64,000 nucleotides of DNA from Legionella antarctica (GCF_011764505.1 NZ_AP022839.1:3289501-3353500), one strand, 5' to 3'; positions 20,001 to 28,723 are shown, counted from the first letter of the stretch. Program-made: numbers and translations. Notes: a model not told the origin generated them from the sequence alone.

Positions 20001-20010
20001 CTTTATTCAT
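17002..20010 (-). CDS. dotA: Dot/Icm type IVB secretion polytopic membrane protein DotA
   Basis: DotA is an inner-membrane protein of the Dot/Icm machine, also released by the system and reported as ring-like oligomers in L. pneumophila. The start is the ATG at 20010, behind a GGGGGAG ribosome-binding site; it is followed by a cleavable signal peptide ending at VLADS. Membrane segments cluster before about residue 150 and again from about 600 to 900, flanking a large low-complexity, Ser/Thr/Gly-rich periplasmic region. The tail is basic and Gly/Lys-rich. It has about 1002 residues, against 1048 in L. pneumophila; length varies in the periplasmic domain. It overlaps icmV by 4 bases. Confidence 0.96.
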   Translation of the reverse strand: MNKVVVAVLLSFFPALVLADSTLSFAPPASDYSIVFLGNLFGIVDGVLHGTGSQIMGTMFAVFNSAVLAVGGVIIMYTLMVSTMNTAHEGQMLGQKWSSIWIPVRSTLGLALLIPKASGYCLMQIFVMWIVVQGIGAADKVWEAALGYLNRGGVIIQAQQSNPTRGLINPQSSGVPGGAMSILAGQVCMLGLQKQLEAQRQTYLEMSQNSTSTSAPCNSDALKDFCNAAIPDFITTVNVVAVQNDKMNSNKNIIPKDYEAPMPNFTKSSTFNFLNGICGTIKWKSIAGLGTSGTMGVTDSQFKTAQMSRAIAIQQMYVDLTAVAQVMVNNNPAITPSTGSNSPGSDASKNYYSLIAREQFGVPLTASGTVCGTYTDKCVIWGPIASGSGVLFNGTEFQGAISDYNGIMTPTLNLMSIANDFQNKNNTRAFINEATNKGWIMAGSYFFDLVALNGNAADTTAATDTGTGLDSSTFGFNGIASGTCNADSYALLCTWFGNSAALLVQVQALIDGTYVSAGAGGVPIPGTAAKKPKLDSSSIAASTVDKTLTSSSVYGFVNNSMMMQVQGQPGLEPLQFANMIHFSVEPQTYYLQQQNFDCGKVKIAFFSFCLGRMMGNLFYNAIFRYIYNAFLAMFSQIINQVIMAFLMIPLQGMATIFQKGLETVSAPGVNPVVALANMGVMYINFSANLWMMLLNLAVTSAIIPIFGLFIFALIALAMPLLLAWIGIMVTVGFTTAYYIPILPYMIFTFGTLAWMISVIEAMVAAPIVALGVTHPEGHDAFGKGEAAIMILMNIFLRPALMIIGYISAIALCYVGVWLLNAGFDHAIGYMQSSPSQDPNACKNSAWGMCKESWTGTYGSMEKVNPENSLESQGSGVNSAFKGTQYTDWAGIYAYFFSILIYTTMYLVIVQKSFTLISLLPDKVLRWIGGNPESTGQEAAQWGEEVKTKSGEAGKATQDAQGQMGNKLGGYGQKALGKISKPGGSGKAKMSGESTQSKPSGEG

Positions 20011-20462
20011 TCTTTCTCCCCCAATAAGCCTTGTCGATACCATTCTTTGAAGGTACAACCCAATTTACGATTTTTAATCTGGAAATACCAAAAATGATAA
20101 CGGAAAGCCAAAACCAAAGCGATAGATGTAACTGACAGGCTGATGAAAAATGCTTTATATGAGCCATAAAAAAGGTGATATCCGGAATACCCCAGGATGA
20201 GTACCGCCGCTGTAAGCATCACCATGCTTAAGCGAAATAAAGCCTTTTGTTTTAACAACAAATCGGCATCACTTAAATGCATCTTGGATTGTGCTGATTC
20301 AAACGATTCGACAGTGGTAATTTGATCCGGAACAAAAAAACTCTTGATGCTGTTTTTCAAAGCAATAGTAAATGCTTTAGTTCGGTCCCAATCAAACCAT
20401 GTGCGGATATTTATTATCCGTGAAAAAACTCTTACAATTCTGGAGCCTGATTTCTTTTTCAT
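20007..20462 (-). CDS. icmV: Dot/Icm type IVB secretion protein IcmV
   Basis: This small inner-membrane component of the Dot/Icm system is 151 residues, matching L. pneumophila IcmV. A basic N-terminus (RIVRVFSRIINIRTWFDW) is followed by a cytosolic stretch and two membrane helices near residues 93-128. Its stop codon overlaps the dotA start as ATGA, so icmV-dotA form a coupled operon, divergent from icmW with 103 bases between the start codons. Confidence 0.96.
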   Translation of the reverse strand: MKKKSGSRIVRVFSRIINIRTWFDWDRTKAFTIALKNSIKSFFVPDQITTVESFESAQSKMHLSDADLLLKQKALFRLSMVMLTAAVLILGYSGYHLFYGSYKAFFISLSVTSIALVLAFRYHFWYFQIKNRKLGCTFKEWYRQGLLGEKE

Positions 20463-20547
20463 ATTTTTTACTTTTTTAGTAATGGACTTTTACCCTTCAT
20501 AATATACTATAGTAGTATGTAGTAGTTTCGTCCATCAATCCATGACA

Positions 20548-20563
20548 GTAAAAAAAGAGTAAA
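20548..20563 (+). promoter_or_regulatory. CpxR-box-like direct repeat upstream of icmW
   Basis: GTAAA at 20548-20552 and GTAAA at 20559-20563 form a direct repeat with a 6-base spacer, fitting the CpxR consensus of two GTAAA half-sites. CpxR is known to control icmV-dotA and icmW-icmX in L. pneumophila. This copy ends 2 bases before the icmW ATG, over the ribosome-binding region, so if bound it would more likely block than activate. AT-rich DNA makes chance matches likely. Confidence 0.35.
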
Positions 20564-20565
20564 TA

Positions 20566-21021
20566 ATGCCTGATTTAAGCCATGAAGCCTCCGCCAAATA
20601 CTGGTTTGAGTACATAGACCCGATGATTTACCGGGTTATCACGTTTATGGAAAATGTAGAAGACTGGACTCTGGATGGAAACCCTGAGTTTGAAGAAGCC
20701 ATGACTCAATTAGGTAAAGAACTTGACGACATCGAAAAAATTGACATGGGGTTATTAGCTGAAGAAGAAAAGTTTATTCGGATCGTTGGAAATATTAAGT
20801 CAGGAAGAGGTTTACGTTTACTGCAAGCCATAGATACCGTTCATCCAGGCAGTGCTTCTCGTGTTTTAATCCATGCAGAGGAAACGAGTTTAGGCAGCCA
20901 TGATCCTGCAGGATTTTTTCTCAAACGAAATATAGTATTTGAACGATTACGTTTATTATCTCGCGTTTTTTGCCAGTATCGCTTAAAACTCGTTTTACGT
21001 GCACTTGAAGGGGATGAGTAA
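20566..21021 (+). CDS. icmW: Dot/Icm secretion adaptor IcmW
   Basis: IcmW is the acidic cytoplasmic chaperone that pairs with IcmS to deliver effectors to the Dot/Icm coupling complex. The protein is 151 residues, identical in length to L. pneumophila IcmW. The acidic stretch FMENVEDWTLDGNPEFEEAM and the conserved VHPGSASRVLIHAEE segment make the call secure. There is no signal or membrane segment. Its stop shares a base with the icmX start (TAATG). Confidence 0.97.
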   Translation: MPDLSHEASAKYWFEYIDPMIYRVITFMENVEDWTLDGNPEFEEAMTQLGKELDDIEKIDMGLLAEEEKFIRIVGNIKSGRGLRLLQAIDTVHPGSASRVLIHAEETSLGSHDPAGFFLKRNIVFERLRLLSRVFCQYRLKLVLRALEGDE

Positions 21022-22385
21022 TGAAATTAGTATCCAGGCTTTTTTTTATTAATCTGTTTTGCCTCACCGCATTACCCGCTGTGGCAGATAATGGTACTGT
21101 TGGCGTTGGGTTTCAGACGGGCCAACAACCAAATAATAACACTCAAACCCTACAGCAGTATTTACAATATTTAGGGGGGTACTTAGGTTATGACTTAACG
21201 CAGTCCCCTACTGCAAATAATTCAACTATTAGCCAAAAATTACTTAATGAAGTTGCTACTCAACTAGTCCAGGGTTATGTATTTACTACTTTTTTTGGAG
21301 CGATACCGGTTAACACCTATTCTCAGGCGTTATCTCAATTTTTACCTACATCATCTGCAGGAGCCAACATAATTAATTCTCGAGCTAATCTCACCTTTAG
21401 CTATCAGAATTACTCCAGCCCCTCTCAAGGACAGGGAGCATTGACGGTGTCGAATTTAATTGATCAACAAACCTATCAACAAGACCCGGTAAGCCAAGCG
21501 GTATTAAATATTTTAACGACCCCTGACTACACCTATTGCATGCAATTTGACCAAAGCGCCTGGAACCAGAGCTGTAATTATTTGTATCAAAATCTGGTAA
21601 TGGCCAACGTGGTAGGTGATATTCCAAATCCAGGCAAAGTTCAATTTTTTAGTTTCCAGGAAAATCAGCAGCTCCTCGGTCAACTTAATAGTAATTCCTT
21701 AATAGCGCCCTTGTTATATTCCACTGATAGCCCAGGCCAAGGTACTGGAAGTCCCACGCCCTCCGGAAATAAAAACCCCGGATTAGAAGCACAAACTCAA
21801 ATCGAAGTAGCGGCTAATTTTATTCGTTACGCTTCAGGACAAGTAGCTCCAGGCACCTTACCTTCACTGCAATCATATACCACTTTGTACAATACGGCCT
21901 ACCCAACAGGGAAGACAAGCATAACCCAGGTGCAACAAAAACAAGCCCAAGCTACTTTAGCTACCTACTTTGCCAACTTACGGATTTTTGCAGCTCAAAG
22001 CTCCGTCGGCATGGGCAACCTGTACTACATCCTGTCCAAAAGATTGCCTCAAAAGCTGGGAACAAGTTCTGATAACAGTCCGATTCTTTCCAGCGAAGCG
22101 TTGAGTGAATTTAGGATGGCAAGCTGGAGATTATTTAATTCAGATCTAAGCACAAATAAGCAATGGATTAATCAAATAAACAATGCATCTTCCGCTACGG
22201 TGCAGAAAGAAATTGCTACCTTATTAGCGGAAATTAATTATCAGATGTATCTGGACCGTCAACTACAAGAACGTATTCTGTTGACCAATTCTATTATGCT
22301 CATTCAAAACACAAGATCAAGTCAACCCAGCGCAGATTTTGGAAATAGTGGCAGCAGCACTGACAGTACAGGTGGTGGCCAGTAA
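21021..22385 (+). CDS. icmX: Dot/Icm type IVB secretion protein IcmX
   Basis: IcmX is a periplasmic Dot/Icm protein, part of the central plug of the secretion channel in published structures. The 454-residue protein has a signal peptide ending near AVADN, a Gln/Asn/Ser-rich N-terminal part, and the family's C-terminal helical region (NLRIFAAQSSVGMGNLYYIL onward). The L. pneumophila protein is 466 residues. It ends in a Ser/Gly-rich tail. It is translated with icmW. Confidence 0.95.
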   Translation: MKLVSRLFFINLFCLTALPAVADNGTVGVGFQTGQQPNNNTQTLQQYLQYLGGYLGYDLTQSPTANNSTISQKLLNEVATQLVQGYVFTTFFGAIPVNTYSQALSQFLPTSSAGANIINSRANLTFSYQNYSSPSQGQGALTVSNLIDQQTYQQDPVSQAVLNILTTPDYTYCMQFDQSAWNQSCNYLYQNLVMANVVGDIPNPGKVQFFSFQENQQLLGQLNSNSLIAPLLYSTDSPGQGTGSPTPSGNKNPGLEAQTQIEVAANFIRYASGQVAPGTLPSLQSYTTLYNTAYPTGKTSITQVQQKQAQATLATYFANLRIFAAQSSVGMGNLYYILSKRLPQKLGTSSDNSPILSSEALSEFRMASWRLFNSDLSTNKQWINQINNASSATVQKEIATLLAEINYQMYLDRQLQERILLTNSIMLIQNTRSSQPSADFGNSGSSTDSTGGGQ

Positions 22386-22393
22386 TCTATTTT

Positions 22394-22427
22394 ATGCTCC
22401 CAGACCAGACCGACGCTCTGGGAGCAT
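22394..22427. terminator. hairpin terminator downstream of icmX
   Basis: A perfect 11-bp inverted repeat, ATGCTCCCAGA at 22394-22404 and TCTGGGAGCAT at 22417-22427, lies 8 bases after the icmX stop, between convergent icmX and the glycosyltransferase gene. There is no clean T-run after it on the plus strand, so it may be a weak intrinsic terminator or act in both directions. Confidence 0.6.
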
Positions 22428-22461
22428 CTCTAGCAGATCCTTTCTGCGTTCATTCATCAAA

Positions 22462-24066
22462 CTACATACCGCTTTTGCCACTTTGGCGCTTATAGACCTT
22501 ATAAATGTAATCAATCTTTCTTGCAGGTTCTTTAGGAAGTTGCTTATATATCCAGCCGGACTCCAAGGTAGCAACTAATTTGTAGTTCTCAAAAAAATGT
22601 TTCTTTTTTAATAGTTCAAAAAGATAATTACCTTGCCCTTGAAGGGGCAGATAGGTAGTGATAACCCAATCAGGTTTAATATAATCAGCAAGATATTCTG
22701 CATACTGATTTAAATTTTGATTATACGGGGCGTGGGTTAATTCAAAATTATTAATACAATCTGAGTCAATAAAACGAATATCAGTGCGACCCTTAAAGGG
22801 AACAATGCCACAATCACCAAAAAGAACGGTAGCTCCTTTTGTCGCTTGAGTATTAAGAATTTTAGCAACCGCTAAACGAATTTGAGTTCTTTCTTGATAT
22901 TGTTTCAGGAGTGCTTGTAGATATTGCGGCTCATTACCTGGAATAAACCAAATCGTTACAATGATAATGATACCAGCAGCAACTATTTTGGGATCTAGGT
23001 AGTGCTGCTTAAAATACTTTAAAAAATGGATAATTCCCAAAACGGGTAGTAAAGAAAAAAGAGCAAAAGGCCCCAAAAACAGGCGAAGTAAATGAGCAAT
23101 AACTGGATTTGCTTTCCAAAGCAAAAGTGTATAAAGAGCTGATGGCAGCCACAACAACCAATGCCTGCAATCCTTGGAGGATAAAAAATAGGGAAGAGAA
23201 GCAAGAAGCAAAGGAAAGATAACCAGTAAATAATCAAGATCTAAACTGAAAATCTGCCCTGGTTCTAAAGCCTTACACCGGTAACTATTAGGAATCCATT
23301 GACCAAAATAGTGTAGTCGCCACGTAAAATAGACCAGATAAGACACCAGAAAACAAACAATAAAAATCAGTCCCCAAACATACATCGTTTTGGACGTTGT
23401 AAAAATTGCTCCTATCCCAACGCGATTTAAATGGCACCAAGTAAATAATAATATCGGAACCAACCAAATTACACCCTCAAATCGAGTCAAACATAATAAC
23501 AAAAGAGCACCATTAGTTATTACCCATGCACCTGTTGAGCTCGTGGAAACCTCAAAATCCTGTGTTGTCTCTTTAACCGCGCGAAAACCTAAAGCTACCG
23601 CACACTGCCAAATCAATAATAGAGATAAAGCACAGTAAAACATACTTTCCATTCCACTCACTGTCCACCATGCAACGCCAAGGAAATGGCTAAATATAAA
23701 AATGGGAAGCATAGATAAAAGTGGACTAAAAAAAAGTCGACCCAAACGGTATAAGAAAAATAATCCGGCTCCTAAACTAAAACAGGAAATTAATTTTATG
23801 GTGGTAACTAGAGAGAATTTAAATTTGATTAGGAAAGCCGCAATGATAATCCATAAAAAATTGGAGTATCCTTCAACTCGGGGAAGATCGGGATGCCAGA
23901 GTAATCCCTTTCCTGTGGCTAGTTGGCGGGCATAAACCCAGCTAATGTACGCATCATCCGTAGTAAAATCCCAAATTGAAATTATGGTTGTGATTAAATC
24001 ATAGGCGCAAAAAACAGCGAGGGCTGTAGTTAAAAAAAGCTCTTTTCTTATTGATAAAGAATTCAA
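22462..24066 (-). CDS. GT-C type multi-spanning membrane glycosyltransferase
   Basis: The 534-residue protein has about ten hydrophobic segments and the GT-C layout: an N-terminal membrane helix followed by the catalytic-type acidic pair TTDDAYISWVYARQLA and GKGLLW..VEGYSNFLW in the first periplasmic loop. This resembles the PMT/ArnT/AftB-like group that uses polyprenyl-phosphate sugars. The C-terminal third (from about 410) is a soluble domain with an FGDCG..PF motif. The acceptor is unknown; LPS or surface glycan is a guess. It lies tail to tail with icmX. Confidence 0.72.
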   Translation of the reverse strand: MNSLSIRKELFLTTALAVFCAYDLITTIISIWDFTTDDAYISWVYARQLATGKGLLWHPDLPRVEGYSNFLWIIIAAFLIKFKFSLVTTIKLISCFSLGAGLFFLYRLGRLFFSPLLSMLPIFIFSHFLGVAWWTVSGMESMFYCALSLLLIWQCAVALGFRAVKETTQDFEVSTSSTGAWVITNGALLLLCLTRFEGVIWLVPILLFTWCHLNRVGIGAIFTTSKTMYVWGLIFIVCFLVSYLVYFTWRLHYFGQWIPNSYRCKALEPGQIFSLDLDYLLVIFPLLLASLPYFLSSKDCRHWLLWLPSALYTLLLWKANPVIAHLLRLFLGPFALFSLLPVLGIIHFLKYFKQHYLDPKIVAAGIIIIVTIWFIPGNEPQYLQALLKQYQERTQIRLAVAKILNTQATKGATVLFGDCGIVPFKGRTDIRFIDSDCINNFELTHAPYNQNLNQYAEYLADYIKPDWVITTYLPLQGQGNYLFELLKKKHFFENYKLVATLESGWIYKQLPKEPARKIDYIYKVYKRQSGKSGM

Positions 24067-24495
24067 AATTCAATAATCTCCTAACTAGGACTGTTGGGCA
24101 TTTCATCTTTGAAAACTGGACGTGTCGTGACAGGTCTCGGGGACAATCCCGGCACTATTATTTTCCAAAGTCCTTATACAGCAAATCTGCGTCAGGGCGT
24201 GCTCCCTGAGACGGATACTGACAAACACATCCAGGAAATCTTCCGCTGATACTTGAAATAGCAAGGTCGAAAACACGTTCAGTTTATTACATTGGCTCTT
24301 GTGATTCCAATTACTTTTAATCATAGTGTCATTACTGGAAGTGAGGTTCATATTAAGAATACATCCGCCTTAATTTCTACAGCTATCATTGAACGTGAAA
24401 GTTAAGTAATTTAATCTTTGTGTGGCAATTTAGTGCGTGCTAACCTAATATTCAGCAATAATTTATTTCAAAATAAGCTCCATCAGGAATTGAAC
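24067..24495. other. 429-base gap without a recognisable gene
   Basis: This gap separates the divergent glycosyltransferase and P-type ATPase genes. The part around 24120-24250 is less AT-rich than its surroundings, and a 43-codon frame ends at the TGA near 24246, which could be a decayed gene piece. An 82-codon minus-strand frame (24103-24351) has no family resemblance that I can see. Promoters for both flanking genes are presumably here, but I cannot assign boxes with confidence. Confidence 0.3.
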
Positions 24496-27375
24496 ATGAT
24501 GTCAAAACAAATAATTTTTCAAGACTCCTTCTTAGTCTCAGGGATTATGTGCCATACAGGCTGCGGGAATACGATTCAAAATTTACTCAATAATTGTTTG
24601 GATGAATGTAAAGATGAAAATGTCCTACCGAAAAATGCGCAACTAATTATAGATGCAGAACCTCAAGCCTTTGGTATTCACCGCTTATTTATAACAATTG
24701 AAACTAATGACGAGTTTAATCACGATGATACCAATCAGTCTCAACTTATTGCCCGATTTAGAGAAAGTTTAAGCTCTGTTTTTGACCTCATCGATAACCA
24801 TCCGGATACTGCACCCAAGGACTCCCTAAACGTCAATTGGATAAATATTCTCGCCAATCTTTTGGCGATGGGTGCTATCATTGGTTTAACCATCTTGTTC
24901 CCCCCTTCATTGCTCCTGACTATTGGATTAACCTCTCTTTCCTTTTTAACCACTGCATTCACCGCCAGAGAGTATCTTACTGGTTTTTTTCAAAATCTTT
25001 TCAATAATAATAGTCTTGCTAACATGACAACCACAGTCAGCTTAGGCTGGATGCTCTCTTTAGCGCACACTCTTTTTCATGCGGTTACCATGCCCCTTGC
25101 AAGCAACTTTTCAATGGTTTTCATGAGTTTTATCATGCCAATCATGCTTATCACTGTTATTAATGGCATGGATGAGATTAAACGTCAGGTATTAAATAAG
25201 TCGAAAAAGATGCATTTACAGGGAATGAAGACCTTATTCCCGCAAATGTCTGACGAATATCCCTGTTACCAAATATCAGAAGCACTTCAAAACCTGTTAT
25301 CCCAAGAAATAACTGCGGATAAATATTTAAAAAACCCAAGTAAGATTCTTCCATCTATACAAATGCAACTGGATAGTGAGAACTTACAGATGAAAAAAAA
25401 ACGTTCTCTCAAAGCTGGAATGATAATTAAGGTTAATCGCGGTGAATGTTTCCCTGTTGATTGTATTCTTATTCAGGGAAACACTATTGTAGATCCTTCA
25501 CTTTTAACTGGTGAACCGCAACAAAGTAAACGTTGCATGAGTTCTATTCCCGCTGGCGCGATCAATCTTGGTCAATCTGTATCTGTTTATGCCACCAGGG
25601 ACTCCTATAACAGTACCGTGAATAAATTATTATTTCGCTCAAACAGAGCAAGAGAAAGCATTGCAGCAGAATCAAACCGAAGATTTACTTATTTTTATAC
25701 GACCTTGATTGCTTTGGGAATTATAGCAGCAATTGTAACCCCATTTGCTTTAGGAATACTGACTATTCCTTTATTATTGCAAAACGTCACCGGTATTTTA
25801 TTTGCAGTCTGTCCTTGCACTATGGCCATAGCTCATCAGCTGCCGAACTTACTTAACAGCTACCAACGTAATCATAAAGGTATTCTTATCCGCGATGAAA
25901 ATTTGTGTGCTCATTCTAATGATATTCATACTATTGTATTTGATAAAACCGGAACTCTGACTACGGGTAACAGTGAAGTAGAATCATCTGAAGGGATTTC
26001 CTCCTCATTATGGGAAAGAGTTTATCTATTAGAGAAACACTATGGAGCAGAGCATCCGCTTGCTAAAGCTATTACTCATTATTACGAGACTAAAAGTACC
26101 CATCAAAGCCTTATTAAAGATATAAAAGAGGCATACACGGATTTAAGGCATCAAGGTTTATCTGCGGTAGTTCAGGGCAAACAGATTCATATGGGGAATG
26201 CAAATTATTTACGATGCTCTGGAATAGAACTGCCCAAGCTTGACCTCCAAAAAATAGAACAGGGATTTTCACCTGTATATGTGGCTGAGGACAAGGTTTA
26301 TCAAGGTGTAATTTATATCAAACATGAAGTGAGACAAAATATATTGGGCGCACTCAATCGTTTAAAAAAAGAAGGAAAAAAAATAATTATGCTGACTGGA
26401 GACAGCCAATTGTCTGCAATAAGTTTTAATCAGCAAAATGGTGATATTTTTGATTTGGATAATATATATGCAGAACAGACACCTCAGGATAAAGAAAATT
26501 TTCTGAGTAATTTAATGCGATCTGAGCATGTAAACCCTAAAGGAATTTGGTTCGTTGGTGACGGCTTAAATGATGCACCCTGTGCCAGAATGGTCACTGA
26601 AAAAGGCGGTATAAGCTGCGCCATAATGTCGGATAATAAAGCTGCTTTTTTCACTGACATCAGCTTAAATGGTTCTTTGGACTATCTGTTTGAACATAAT
26701 AAACTCAATAATTTTTTGAAGAAAAACGTTCTCCAAAACCAGGGACTATTAACTTATGGAGGAGTCGCTTTTTTAGCCTTCATTATTACTTTTTCTATTG
26801 CCGGCATTGCAGTCTCTCCAATCATACCTTTATTTATAATGGCCTCAACCACACTATTCGTATTATTTAATTCTTATCGAGTACAGCTGTCGATTGATAC
26901 TGCTTTAGAAAAAAAGACTTCATGGTTAAAGCAGCTTTTGGCTTCTGATTTATCCATAAGTTTACTGGTTGGTGCCAGCACTCTGTTAATTTTTGGTTTA
27001 TTAATTTCAACCGTAGCTACAGGAGGATTAGCACTTCCCGCCATTGTCTTTACAGCTGGTGCTGCTGCTGCAATAAGTAGCGTTTGTATATTGGGAGCGG
27101 GCACTTTATTTGGGGTATTTACATTCTTAACCACTACTTATTTAATTGCCGATAAATGGGTGAACGCCTACATAGAAGATGATAGTGCAGCTCTAGTCTC
27201 TCCTGCCCCTTTAAAAAGCGGGCATCTGTCCTCTTCTTCCCTGTCTGAAGAAGAACGTCACGATCTTACATCCAATTCCAGGCTGACCTCACCAAGCAGA
27301 AAATCTACTGAAACTGTAGAGGACAATAAAATACCTGAAGAAGCACAGGCAGTTATACTGGCCGGGTATTATTAA
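24496..27375 (+). CDS. P1B-type heavy-metal-transporting ATPase with atypical N-terminus and C-terminal extension
   Basis: The start is the ATG at 24496, with AGGAA six bases before it; an in-frame TTG at 24418 is less likely. The core is a metal P-type ATPase: the TGEP actuator loop, Cys439-Pro-Cys441 in the transport helix, the phosphorylated DKTGTLT (Asp483), the HPLAKAI histidine-proline motif typical of P1B, and GDGLNDAP. The N-terminus resembles a heavy-metal-associated domain but has Cys19 and Cys23 in MCHTGC instead of CxxC. After the last core helix there is an extra hydrophobic block (about residues 800-895) and a polar tail. CPC suggests Cu(I)/Ag or a similar soft metal. It converges on maf, overlapping it by 23 bases. 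Confidence 0.85.
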   Translation: MMSKQIIFQDSFLVSGIMCHTGCGNTIQNLLNNCLDECKDENVLPKNAQLIIDAEPQAFGIHRLFITIETNDEFNHDDTNQSQLIARFRESLSSVFDLIDNHPDTAPKDSLNVNWINILANLLAMGAIIGLTILFPPSLLLTIGLTSLSFLTTAFTAREYLTGFFQNLFNNNSLANMTTTVSLGWMLSLAHTLFHAVTMPLASNFSMVFMSFIMPIMLITVINGMDEIKRQVLNKSKKMHLQGMKTLFPQMSDEYPCYQISEALQNLLSQEITADKYLKNPSKILPSIQMQLDSENLQMKKKRSLKAGMIIKVNRGECFPVDCILIQGNTIVDPSLLTGEPQQSKRCMSSIPAGAINLGQSVSVYATRDSYNSTVNKLLFRSNRARESIAAESNRRFTYFYTTLIALGIIAAIVTPFALGILTIPLLLQNVTGILFAVCPCTMAIAHQLPNLLNSYQRNHKGILIRDENLCAHSNDIHTIVFDKTGTLTTGNSEVESSEGISSSLWERVYLLEKHYGAEHPLAKAITHYYETKSTHQSLIKDIKEAYTDLRHQGLSAVVQGKQIHMGNANYLRCSGIELPKLDLQKIEQGFSPVYVAEDKVYQGVIYIKHEVRQNILGALNRLKKEGKKIIMLTGDSQLSAISFNQQNGDIFDLDNIYAEQTPQDKENFLSNLMRSEHVNPKGIWFVGDGLNDAPCARMVTEKGGISCAIMSDNKAAFFTDISLNGSLDYLFEHNKLNNFLKKNVLQNQGLLTYGGVAFLAFIITFSIAGIAVSPIIPLFIMASTTLFVLFNSYRVQLSIDTALEKKTSWLKQLLASDLSISLLVGASTLLIFGLLISTVATGGLALPAIVFTAGAAAAISSVCILGAGTLFGVFTFLTTTYLIADKWVNAYIEDDSAALVSPAPLKSGHLSSSSLSEEERHDLTSNSRLTSPSRKSTETVEDNKIPEEAQAVILAGYY

Positions 27376-27877
27376 TCTCTTTTTTAGTAGGTACCTGGCT
27401 GCACTCAATCGAAATTATTTTTATAATTTCCTCAATGGGCAAGCCCATAACATTGTAATAGGAGCCTTTTATTTTTTTAACAAACGTATGCCCCACGTTC
27501 TGGATACCATATCCTCCTGCTTTATCGAAAGGGTCTCCTGTATCAATATAGTTTTGTATTTGCTCTTCTGTAAGTTGGTGAAAAGTAATATTGGTTGTTA
27601 CATAATCAATATGATATGGGTCCGCATGTCTGGAACAAAATTAAGGAAAAATAAGAGCTATTCATCCATCATTTATAGTTAAAAATTCACTCAAATTAAC
27701 CTATTTAAACCTACTCAATACCGTATGAATAGTGATTGCTACTACGAATTGTCTTAGGTCATTTTACCACAACTCTATCAGAATGACTTATCCACAAGTC
27801 CACAGGTCAGGAGAGCTTCACTTTCTCGTATAGGCCTGTGGGCCTTGTGGGTAAGTCATGACGCTCTCATTTAGGGT

Positions 27878-28723
27878 TTATGGTCTTTTCCGGCCATAAT
27901 ACACCTCTGCGGGCGTTAAATAATTAAAGGACTGGTGAAGCCTTCGGTTATTATAATACTCAAAATACTCCGTTAAGGCCAGCTCAACCTCTTCAATTGT
28001 ATCAAAATCATACCGGTAGATTTTTTCTTGCTTAACACTACGCCACAATCGCTCGATAAATATATTATCTAAATAACGTCCTCGCCCATCCATGCTGATA
28101 GAAATGTGGTGAGATTTTAGCGTATTTATCCAATCTTTTGAGGTAAATTGAGAACCCTGATCCGTGTTAAAGATCTCACAACGCGAATGCAGCAAAGCGT
28201 TTCTAAGCGCCTCAATACAAAATTCAGCCTCCATAGTAGGTGAAATAGCCCATCCAATCACATAACGACTATACCAGTCCATAATAGCTACTAAATACAC
28301 ATGCTTTCCTTTCATGCGGATGTAGGTGATATCTGCGGCCCAAACCTGATTTGGTTTGGTGATATCCACCTCTTTTAATAAATAAGGGAACACCTCATGC
28401 TCCTTATTGGGAACGCTTGTATTTGGCTTTGGGTAAACAGTCGATAACCCCATCATTTCCATCAACTTTTTTACTCGACGTTTACCAACAGGATAGCCTA
28501 CTTCTTTTGACAGCCATCTTGCCCGCTTAATTTTACCTTCACATGGATACTGCAGATAGTGCTCATCAAGTAGCGCCATAAGCGCTTCATCTTCGACAGA
28601 AATGGGCTTGGCACTATAATAATAACTTGAAACAGGCAAGTCTAATAGCAAGCATTGTTCACGAATGGTGAGCTCGGCAAGAGGATCAATCATGACGCGC
28701 TTTTCATCCAGACTAAAGTTCAT
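27878..28723 (-). CDS. IS3-family transposase OrfB (DDE integrase), copy 1
   Basis: This is the catalytic transposase of the element. An HTH_21-like region (DEHYLQYPCEGKIKRARWLS) precedes the retroviral-integrase-type core with the DDE triad: Asp in VWAADITYIR, Asp in FNTDQGSQFTS, and Glu in DNIFIERLWRSVK, spaced as in IS3. It ends with the usual NNRRLHQSFNYLTPAEVY. The 281 residues from the internal ATG probably represent only the separate OrfB; the active enzyme is expected as an OrfAB fusion made by frameshifting at an A9 run just before. The amino-acid sequence is identical in all four copies. Confidence 0.96.
   Translation of the reverse strand: MNFSLDEKRVMIDPLAELTIREQCLLLDLPVSSYYYSAKPISVEDEALMALLDEHYLQYPCEGKIKRARWLSKEVGYPVGKRRVKKLMEMMGLSTVYPKPNTSVPNKEHEVFPYLLKEVDITKPNQVWAADITYIRMKGKHVYLVAIMDWYSRYVIGWAISPTMEAEFCIEALRNALLHSRCEIFNTDQGSQFTSKDWINTLKSHHISISMDGRGRYLDNIFIERLWRSVKQEKIYRYDFDTIEEVELALTEYFEYYNNRRLHQSFNYLTPAEVYYGRKRP

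Noticed and set aside
20467-20493. Two TTTAC sequences upstream of icmV as a CpxR site
   Set aside because: They are separated by 17 bases, outside the 4-8 base spacer of the consensus.
27488-27682. 64-codon plus-strand frame
   Set aside because: It is antisense to the 3' half of maf and runs into the IS end; no independent evidence.
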